Shown: one piece after another, positions 15,313 through 20,838 of the stretch | Position numbering within the stretch: position 1 is the stretch's first letter | Layout: every line of letters starts with the position of its first letter | Assembly (NCBI GenBank): GCA_052034135.1 | Contig: JBPOJC010000008.1 | Span: 1-20,838 of the forward strand | DNA from: JAGPKI01 sp052034135 | GTDB lineage: Bacteria > Caldisericota > Caldisericia > UBA6126 > JAGPKI01 | DNA length: 20,838 nucleotides | Reading direction: 5' to 3' | Translations under genes and position numbers: made by a program | Notes under the pieces: generated by a model | What the model was told of the DNA's origin: nothing | The model's database searches: none | The model's input: the letters and a program-made list of their open reading frames with translations, nothing else

Positions 15313-16852
15313 TTGGTTTTACCTTCTTAAGATTTTCAAGGATAAGGGCATTCAGTCTTTCCTCTTCCTTAAATTCTTCCTCTAACTCTGCCTTGAGCGT
15401 CGTGAAGCGTTCTTTAAAATCGAAATCGTCCTCATCATCAGGTAGTCCAACATAACGACCAGGTGTGAGTACATAATCTAATTCCTTGACTCGCTCTATC
15501 GATGCGGAGTTGCAAAAACCCTTTATATCTTCGTAATTTCCATTAGGATTGCGCCAGTTGTGATAAGTGGATGCGATCTTTTCTATATCCTCCTTAGAGA
15601 ATTCACGGGTCCTACGGTTAATAAGATGCCCTAAATTACGCGCGTCGATAAAGAGAATATCATCTTTTCTGTTCCGATACTTACCATCTGTCTTATTTCT
15701 ACTAATGAACCAAAGGCAAGCAGGTATTTGAGTGTTTAAAAAGAGTTTTGGAGGCAAATTGACGATGCAGTCAACTAAACGTGCCTCTATAATTTGTTTT
15801 CTGATTTCGCCTTCTCCAGAGGTTTTTGATGTAAGCGATCCTTTTGCCAAAACAAAACCCGCAATTCCGCTTGGAGCAAGATGATATATAAAGTGTTGCA
15901 CCCAGGCATAGTTTGCATTACCCACAGGAGGCACACCATACTTCCACCTTCCATCAGTTCTAAGTAGTTCTCCGCTCCAATCGCTGTCGTTAAAAGGTGG
16001 GTTGGCAATTACATAATCGGCTTTAAGGTCTTTATGTGAGTCATTCAAAAAAGAACCCTCGTTGTTCCACTTAACTTGTGAGCTGTCTATACCTCTTATT
16101 GCAAGATTCATTTTGCAAAGTCGCCATGTTGTAAGGTTGCTCTCCTGACCATATATAGAGATATCATTTACTTTGCCTTGATGGTTAGCAACAAATTTCT
16201 CAGAATGGACGAACATACCACCAGAACCACAGCACGGGTCAAAAACTCTGCCATTATATGGCTCCAACATTTCTACCAACAACTCAACAACACTTCGTGG
16301 AGTGTAGAATTGCCCTCCCTTCTTTCCTTCGGCTAAAGCGAATTGTCCAAGAAAATATTCAAACACATATCCTAACATGTCTCCGCTTTTAGCCCTTGTT
16401 TCACCAAGTGCGATATTTCCAATAAGGTCTATAAGCCCACCAATGCTTGTTGGATCAAGATTGCCAAGTGAATAGACCTTTGGCAGCACTCCCTTCAAAG
16501 ATGGATTCTCTTTTTCTATTGCTTCCATAGCATTATCAACAAATTTACCTATATCAGGTTGCTTTGCCTTTGATTGAAGGTAGGCCCACCGTGCTTCAGG
16601 AGGAACAAAAAACACATTCTCAGCTTTATATTCATCTCTGTCTTCTGGATCTGCTCCTGCATAGTCCCCTGTACCATTCTTTAACTTCTCATGTAACTCC
16701 TCAAAAGAATCAGAAATATATTTAAGAAAAATTAGACCAAGTACTACATGCTTGTATTCAGCAGCATCAATGTTCTTTCTGAGCTTATCAGCAGATGCCC
16801 AGAGTCGTTTCTCAATAGGTTCTTCTTGTGCTTTGTTATTTTTTCTTACCAT
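15305..16852 (-). CDS. hsdM: Type I restriction enzyme, DNA adenine methyltransferase (M) subunit
   Basis: Makes N6-methyladenine at the target set by HsdS and protects host DNA. The HsdM N-terminal helical domain has RLWASADKLRKNIDAAEYKH and LGLIFLKYISDSFEEL. The QFYTPRSVVELLVEML lead-in is followed by motif I FDPCCGSGGMF (about 204-214) and catalytic motif IV NPPF (about 284-287). The 515-residue length is normal and the C-terminus is intact. I chose ATG 16852 because GGAG at 16862-16865 lies nine bases upstream; in-frame ATGs at 16861, 16867 and 16876 are alternatives. It heads the minus-strand locus and is divergent from the deacetylase gene. Its stop overlaps the ORF6N gene start by eight bases. 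Confidence 0.95.
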   Translation of the reverse strand: MVRKNNKAQEEPIEKRLWASADKLRKNIDAAEYKHVVLGLIFLKYISDSFEELHEKLKNGTGDYAGADPEDRDEYKAENVFFVPPEARWAYLQSKAKQPDIGKFVDNAMEAIEKENPSLKGVLPKVYSLGNLDPTSIGGLIDLIGNIALGETRAKSGDMLGYVFEYFLGQFALAEGKKGGQFYTPRSVVELLVEMLEPYNGRVFDPCCGSGGMFVHSEKFVANHQGKVNDISIYGQESNLTTWRLCKMNLAIRGIDSSQVKWNNEGSFLNDSHKDLKADYVIANPPFNDSDWSGELLRTDGRWKYGVPPVGNANYAWVQHFIYHLAPSGIAGFVLAKGSLTSKTSGEGEIRKQIIEARLVDCIVNLPPKLFLNTQIPACLWFISRNKTDGKYRNRKDDILFIDARNLGHLINRRTREFSKEDIEKIASTYHNWRNPNGNYEDIKGFCNSASIERVKELDYVLTPGRYVGLPDDEDDFDFKERFTTLKAELEEEFKEEERLNALILENLKKVKPSE

Positions 16853-16903
16853 TTGTTTCATCTCCATCTGTCCCATATGAAGCTAAGTAAAAGGAATAAT
16901 ATA

Positions 16904-16931
16904 ATTGTATTTACATTCTTATCTCTGTAAA
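16904..16931 (-). promoter_or_regulatory. Candidate promoter of the type I RM operon
   Basis: On the minus strand TTTACA (16931-16926) and TACAAT (16909-16904) are 16 bases apart and would start transcription near 16897, about 45 bases before the hsdM ATG. Both hexamers are one base from consensus. It is the best-looking promoter pair in this divergent gap. Confidence 0.5.
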
Positions 16932-17097
16932 GGAAAGATTTTGAATTAAATATAATTTGTATACATAATTCTTTTAAAAAATGAAATTCTATTATCCTAT
17001 CATCTATTTTATTATCTTTTGAGAGTTTTCAAAATATTCTCTTTATTTATACTATATATAATTTTGATTGCATTGATTGCTCTTGTCTATTCATATA

Positions 17098-17126
17098 TTG
17101 CATTAATTGATTGAATAAATTACTAT
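17098..17126 (+). promoter_or_regulatory. Candidate promoter of the deacetylase gene
   Basis: TTGCAT (17098-17103) and TACTAT (17121-17126) have the ideal 17-base spacing. They would give a leader of about 27 bases before the ATG at 17160. The remaining part of the divergent gap (about 16932-17097) is AT-rich with nothing else I recognise. Confidence 0.45.
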
Positions 17127-17159
17127 TTAGTAAAAACTTAAAGAAAGACTGGTAAGAGG

Positions 17160-18110
17160 ATGTATAAAAAGATATTACGAGCTTTTATTGTTCTTCTTAT
17201 TTACATCTTTATAACTTTTGGTTTTATTGGATGTACAAAGAAAAATCTACCCGTTTCAGAGAAAGAGATTCCTCCCTCTCGGCAATCACAAAGTATTGAA
17301 AATCCTGATGCTAAACCGGAAGAAGAAATATTAGAACCAGCTGAAGAAATAATAGAACCTAAAGAAAATAATAAAGTACCAGAACAACCTATTCCTGAAT
17401 CAAAGAATTATCTAAGCGAATTAAGTAATGAGAAGCTTGGATGGGGACTTGTACCAAAAACTGACGGTTCATTACCAGACATACCAGATAATTGGAAAAT
17501 GTTATTAAGTAAATATGATGGCTACTATCATGGTAATACTTCTTTTAAGGAAGTATATCTAACTTTTGATGAAGGCTATGAGAATGGTTATACTCCCCAA
17601 ATACTAGATATATTAAAAGAGAATAATGTTAAAGCTGCATTTTTTATCACAGGTTATTACCTCGATAAAAATGAATCTCTTGTGAAAAGAATGCTTAATG
17701 AAGGACACATTGTTGGTGACCACACAGTTAATCATCCAAGTATGCCTTCATTAAGTGTAGACAAAATGAAAACTGAAATATTGGAACTTTCCAATAAATA
17801 CGAAAATATAACTGGAAGAAAAATGAGTTACTTTAGACCTCCTATGGGTGAATTCAGTGAGAGAAGCTTAGCTTTAACTCAAAACCTTGGATTTAAATCA
17901 ATTTTTTGGAGTATTGCCCTTCGTGATTGGGAGCCCTTGCCAGGAGGAGCAGAAGAAAGCTATAATACAGTTATAAGCAGACTTCATAATGGTGCTATAA
18001 TACTCCTTCATGCAGTTTCAAAAGACGATACTTTAGCTCTCCCAGAAATAATAGCAACTATTAAGGAAAAGGGTTACGAATTTAAAAGTTTGGACGAGTT
18101 GGTTCAATAA
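17160..18110 (+). CDS. PdaA-type polysaccharide deacetylase lipoprotein
   Basis: A surface-anchored NodB-fold deacetylase of 316 residues. The N-terminus MYKKILRAFIVLLIYIFITF leads into a lipobox-like FIGC, with Cys25 the probable lipid site. Residues 30-90 are a Pro/Glu-rich wall-spanning linker. The catalytic domain has TFDEGYENGYTPQILDIL (135 onward, base Asp137 followed by Glu), the zinc pair HTVNH (188-192), RPPMGEFSERSL (226 onward), SIFWSIALRDWEP and a final LLHAVS. This follows B. subtilis PdaA, a muramic delta-lactam-forming MurNAc de-N-acetylase, much more closely than chitin deacetylases. PdaA acts on spore cortex, but no sporulation gene lies nearby, so the target could be vegetative peptidoglycan. 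GAGG abuts the ATG, an unusually short spacing. Confidence 0.85.
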   Translation: MYKKILRAFIVLLIYIFITFGFIGCTKKNLPVSEKEIPPSRQSQSIENPDAKPEEEILEPAEEIIEPKENNKVPEQPIPESKNYLSELSNEKLGWGLVPKTDGSLPDIPDNWKMLLSKYDGYYHGNTSFKEVYLTFDEGYENGYTPQILDILKENNVKAAFFITGYYLDKNESLVKRMLNEGHIVGDHTVNHPSMPSLSVDKMKTEILELSNKYENITGRKMSYFRPPMGEFSERSLALTQNLGFKSIFWSIALRDWEPLPGGAEESYNTVISRLHNGAIILLHAVSKDDTLALPEIIATIKEKGYEFKSLDELVQ

Positions 18111-18296
18111 AAGTTTAATTTCATCTTCTTTATACATAAATATAAGTCAAATTAATTTATTATTTTTTTCTTACTGGAAATATAATTACAAAAAATGACA
18201 ATTAGCCTTTCTATATATAGGAAAAAAATTATTAATTCTGCTACTACAAATATTAAAAAAATTTTTATTTCTCTTCTAAATACATTCAGAAAAAAT

Positions 18297-18350
18297 GAAC
18301 AGACAAGAATGTCTGTTTTACACTGAAAAGATTAAATGAGGAGATTCTTC
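18297..18350. repeat. 54-bp repeat, right copy, with a hairpin
   Basis: Exact duplicate, in the same orientation, of 7265-7318, including the AACAGAC-AAGAAT-GTCTGTT hairpin. The preceding stretch, 18111-18296, is AT-rich with no gene or clear terminator. After the identical tract the two loci diverge. Confidence 0.85.
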
Positions 18351-18503
18351 AAGTGCAAAATACGCATTTTCAGAATGTCTGCGTGGTGAGAAGTAGATTT
18401 CTCAGGACATGTGCAAAAGGACGCGCTTCGGAATGACAGTGTGGGGTGTGTATTCTTCAGTACAACTGCAAAATACCGAACTTTCGCAATGATGGTACGG
18501 GCG

Positions 18504-18680
18504 TGTCATTCCCGTGATTTTTCTTGTCATTCTTAGCGATTGCGGGAATTCAGAAATGCAAGCAAGAAATATGGATCCCCGATAAATACATTCGGGGATG
18601 ACAGTTTGTAGAGATTCAGGGATGACAATTGTGTGGATTTCGAGGATGACAAGTTGAAGACATTCGAGGATGACAGTTTT
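18504..18680. repeat. Second palindromic-repeat block with a decayed cloverleaf
   Basis: It begins with two left-type units (TGTCATTCCCGTGATTTTTC at 18504). A damaged cloverleaf follows at 18525-18603: TGTC/GACA still close it and ATCCCCGA/TCGGGGAT (18575-18582, 18592-18599) are intact, but the ATTCCC hairpin is mutated. Right-type units then run to 18680. 18573-18603 differs from 7697-7727 at one base and 18623-18655 equals 7795-7827. The block ends ten bases before the stop of the minus-strand gene at 18690, close enough for the inverted repeats to lie in its transcript. Confidence 0.8.
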
Positions 18681-18689
18681 AAATAATAA

Positions 18690-19205
18690 TTATTTGAATG
18701 GTGGTATATCAACGGGTAATCCCACTCTCATAAAGAATCTCGCAAAAGCTTGAGATAAATGTTCTCTATATGGTGACAATAAGCGGAGCCTATCGCTTTT
18801 CTCTTGAACAAATTCTACAAGAAAATCGAAATTTACACTAAAAACATCGCGGAAATCAACAATTAAATACTCTGATTTAAATCCATTTATTTCGCATTTA
18901 TTGAGAAGATGATAACCAGGTAAATATCCTTTTCGTAGCGATTCTTTCATTGTTAAATCTTTATAAGATGGATTTTTATTTTCAAATTCACTTAATTGCC
19001 AAATGGGGCAAACAAGGACTAATTCAAGTTTCTTTTGAATGAGATCGCAGGATTGGCTCATAATTATTACATCATATTCAATAATATCAGCTTCAAACTC
19101 ATCTTTTATTATAAGCGGTGGAAGTACAAGCGGACAAGAATATATAATATCTCCCTGGAAAAGGTCTTTTCCAGTTACAATTTCGTACCATGGATATTCT
19201 TTCAT
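18690..19205 (-). CDS. Unrecognised protein with an SQSCDL motif, third gene of a three-gene operon
   Basis: A 171-residue soluble protein I cannot place in a named family. Visible features are an aromatic N-terminus (MKEYPWYEIVTGKDLFQGDI), a strand-rich core with EYDVIIMSQSCDLIQKKLEL (about 44-63) followed by VLVCPIW, and an Arg-rich C-terminal helix (DRLRLLSPYREHLSQAFARF) ending VGLPVDIPPFK. A Cys-Asp at the end of a buried strand is the sort of place where a catalytic or metal site could lie, but I have no evidence for activity. I chose ATG 19205 because AGGT (19213-19216) lies seven bases upstream; the frame extends to GTG 19214. It follows the middle gene by 21 bases, so it is co-transcribed. 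It has no signal peptide or membrane segment. Confidence 0.75.
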   Translation of the reverse strand: MKEYPWYEIVTGKDLFQGDIIYSCPLVLPPLIIKDEFEADIIEYDVIIMSQSCDLIQKKLELVLVCPIWQLSEFENKNPSYKDLTMKESLRKGYLPGYHLLNKCEINGFKSEYLIVDFRDVFSVNFDFLVEFVQEKSDRLRLLSPYREHLSQAFARFFMRVGLPVDIPPFK

Positions 19206-19226
19206 AGTAATCACCTAATCATATAA

Positions 19227-19640
19227 CTAAGATTCATCAGTCTGAACTATTCTTGGTTCTCCTCTTTTCACTTCTTTCACACGTACTCGAATTTTATATC
19301 TATTTTTAGGTGACATTCTTACAATGAAATCATGCTCTACCATATTTATCGCAATATCTTCTTCAGATATTATATCTTGATCTATTCCCGTTATTAAACT
19401 AATTTTAGATGTTTCATTTTTTGCTTCAAGAATAATTTTTTTAGTTGAAGATGTATTAATTTGGAATAAAGAGGACAAATTGTAATATAATGGCGATTTA
19501 CGTCGTTTTTGCTTAAAAATGGATGAAAATGAATCTTCTTGTATAATTTGTGTATCGATTTCCTTTAAACTCGTACTTTGGCTAAAAGAACTATGAATTT
19601 GATAATCTTGGTTTGTAAAATCTTGGGATAACTCGTACAT
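19227..19640 (-). CDS. Unrecognised 137-residue protein, second gene of a three-gene operon
   Basis: No family recognised. The N-terminal 50 residues are rich in Ser, Gln and Asp and look disordered. Residues 50-100 contain a strand-forming segment (STKKIILEAKNETSKISLIT), and the C-terminus is strongly basic (HDFIVRMSPKNRYKIRVRVK), suggesting an RNA, DNA or partner contact. The best start is ATG 19640, eight bases after GGGAGG, sharing one base with the TGA of the upstream gene (TGATG). The GTG at 19643 would give a four-base overlap. Such coupling usually means that the products act together, in a fixed ratio with the TIGR04255-like protein. Confidence 0.7.
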   Translation of the reverse strand: MYELSQDFTNQDYQIHSSFSQSTSLKEIDTQIIQEDSFSSIFKQKRRKSPLYYNLSSLFQINTSSTKKIILEAKNETSKISLITGIDQDIISEEDIAINMVEHDFIVRMSPKNRYKIRVRVKEVKRGEPRIVQTDES

Positions 19641-20416
19641 CACTCAAACCTCCCTAATAAATCTCCTTCTATCATTTTAAAGAACCAATCGTCTGCTAAT
19701 TCATGTGCTTCAATTCCCCAATTGATAATTTGGTCTTTAACTTTGGGTACATCGCCATTAATTGATTGAACTTGTGTTTCCCATATTAGAGCATCTATAT
19801 CTTTTTCTTTTTTCCCACTCACGAATCTCAAATGTGCAGATCCTTTTGGTTTTGTAGAAGGAAATGAAAATCTTAAATCAAAGCCCAAAGGTGAATTACT
19901 AACACCAGTACTTTCAAAGAGTTTTTCATTTATATCTATATTCAACTTCAATTTTTCTTTCAAAAAAGAAAATACATCCTCTTTTTTATAATCAAACTCT
20001 ATAGCATCAATATACCTCAATAATAACCAATTAATTCTTAAATTATTTTCAGCATCAGGGTATGATTCGAAAAGTACATCAACCAAATGATTAACTCTTT
20101 CTTTAAAATCCTCCCATACATACCCTTCAGTATCATTCAAAGTAATGATCCCAGGACCTATCTGAATAAGCGGCCATTTTTCATTATCTATTCTAAACCT
20201 ATGTTGTACTATGTATCCTGCAATTTCATCAGGCATATTTGCTGTTGGTAATTGTTCATGGATAGGGTATTTATCTTTTATTCTATCATATATTCTACCA
20301 ATTAATATTTTATAATGCGAATCTAACTTCATGCCCATAGCTGGTTCTTGAAGCTCCCAACGCATTTCAAAAATTGCTTCTACGAGAGGTTTATTCTTCA
20401 ATATTTTTCTTTCCAT
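19640..20416 (-). CDS. TIGR04255-like family protein, first gene of a three-gene operon
   Basis: The opening MERKILKNKPLVEAIFEMRW and the body (VQHRFRIDNEKWPLIQIGPG; INWLLLRYIDAIEFDY) match my memory of TIGR04255, a sporadically distributed family of about 250 residues with no known function. At 258 residues it is full length. It is predicted soluble, with mixed alpha/beta structure and no signal peptide. GGAGG lies seven bases before the ATG. It leads a three-gene minus-strand operon with two small unknown proteins; the patchy family distribution and the adjacent RM locus fit an accessory, possibly defence, role. The family call comes from recall of its N-terminal 'PLVEAxFExRW' motif and needs a profile search. 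Confidence 0.65.
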   Translation of the reverse strand: MERKILKNKPLVEAIFEMRWELQEPAMGMKLDSHYKILIGRIYDRIKDKYPIHEQLPTANMPDEIAGYIVQHRFRIDNEKWPLIQIGPGIITLNDTEGYVWEDFKERVNHLVDVLFESYPDAENNLRINWLLLRYIDAIEFDYKKEDVFSFLKEKLKLNIDINEKLFESTGVSNSPLGFDLRFSFPSTKPKGSAHLRFVSGKKEKDIDALIWETQVQSINGDVPKVKDQIINWGIEAHELADDWFFKMIEGDLLGRFE

Positions 20417-20466
20417 TTTAATGCCTCCATTTTATTGGATGTGACATTTAAGATAACTCCTTTATA

Positions 20467-20482
20467 TAGAAACTTCTTTCTA
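20467..20482. promoter_or_regulatory. Inverted repeat in the promoter region of the three-gene operon
   Basis: TAGAAA-CTTC-TTTCTA is a perfect dyad 51 bases before the ATG at 20416 and adjoins TATATA, a possible minus-strand -10. It is a candidate operator for an autoregulated cassette. Short AT-rich dyads are common by chance, so this is tentative. The rest of 20483-20755 is AT-rich with no gene that I can see. Confidence 0.25.
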
Positions 20483-20755
20483 CTGCTTTAAAAAGTTCAC
20501 TTATTTTTATTCTTGCTTTTGCTTACTTTTGCATATCTTATTTCAATAAATCTGTATAAAAAAGCATAATAGAATTTGATACTTTATCCTTTTCTCGCAC
20601 ATTTTTACTTTCTTATTATGCGTAAATACATTTCTAAGACTATTTTACAATTTTAATAAGAATTTCAAATATTATGGGCTTTATTTTAAGAGATCTTCTG
20701 CTTTTTGTTTATGAAATAATAGTGGCGATAATGGACCTACAAATCATTTATTCTT

Positions 20756-20838
20756 TGTCATTCCCATGAAAATGGGAATCCAGAAGCATTTTTACATTCT
20801 CATGTAAATTTGAATTCAGAAAGCAAAAAGAAACACTG
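20756..20838. repeat. Palindromic repeat copy running to the window end
   Basis: TGTC (20756-20759) is followed by the perfect hairpin ATTCCCAT-GAAA-ATGGGAAT (20760-20779) and CCAGA, the same order as in the 75-bp element. A degenerate second unit follows, CATTCTCATGTAAATTTGAA, itself holding the hairpin TTTACAT-TCTC-ATGTAAA (20791-20808). The right half, if present, is beyond the window. The 16 bases before it (CATTTATTCTTTGTCA) also occur around 7496. Confidence 0.75.

Noticed and set aside
16748..16930. 60-codon plus-strand frame over the hsdM start
   Set aside because: Antisense to hsdM and its promoter; no ribosome binding site or domain.

Overview
This is a low-G+C bacterial chromosome segment with short intergenic gaps and Shine-Dalgarno-led genes. 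It also uses GTG and TTG starts. The TrpRS-GluRS-CysRS-RlmB cluster and a PdaA-like peptidoglycan deacetylase would suit a Gram-positive-type or deep-branching anaerobe. I cannot name the organism from sequence alone.

Layout. 1-830: decayed sequence, with the C-terminal scrap of an M16-type peptidase (102-524) and the N-terminal scrap of a GNAT-type acetyltransferase (591-734). 837-2056: two stand-alone plus-strand genes, a SAM-dependent methyltransferase and a small VOC/glyoxalase-fold protein. 2174-6849: a tight translation operon, trpS-gltX-cysS-rlmB. 6900-7830: a dense field of dispersed repeats. It holds an array of about 20-bp degenerate units and a 75-bp element that can be paired by eye into a complete three-hairpin cloverleaf. 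7923-8081: a 52-residue one-helix membrane protein on the minus strand. 8082-8660: AT-rich DNA with two large inverted repeats and no gene that I can see.

8664-16852 (minus strand) is a type I restriction-modification locus. It is read hsdM, ORF6N-domain gene, PD-(D/E)xK-like nuclease gene, hsdS, Abi-C-like gene, hsdR. Four-base or eight-base stop/start overlaps couple hsdM to the ORF6N gene, the nuclease gene to hsdS, and the Abi-like gene to hsdR. The three accessory genes suggest layered anti-phage defence: modification and restriction, plus a possible second nuclease and a possible abortive-infection effector.

17160-18110 (plus) is a lipoprotein PdaA-type polysaccharide deacetylase, divergent from hsdM. 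18297-18680 is a second repeat block in the same orientation as the first, with long identical tracts, so the RM locus, the small ORF and the deacetylase lie between direct repeats. 18690-20416 (minus) is a compact three-gene operon. It comprises a TIGR04255-like protein, an unrecognised 137-residue protein and an unrecognised 171-residue protein with an SQSCDL motif. It lies in a defence-rich setting and is the best candidate here for an undescribed system. The window ends in another copy of the palindromic repeat (20756 onward).
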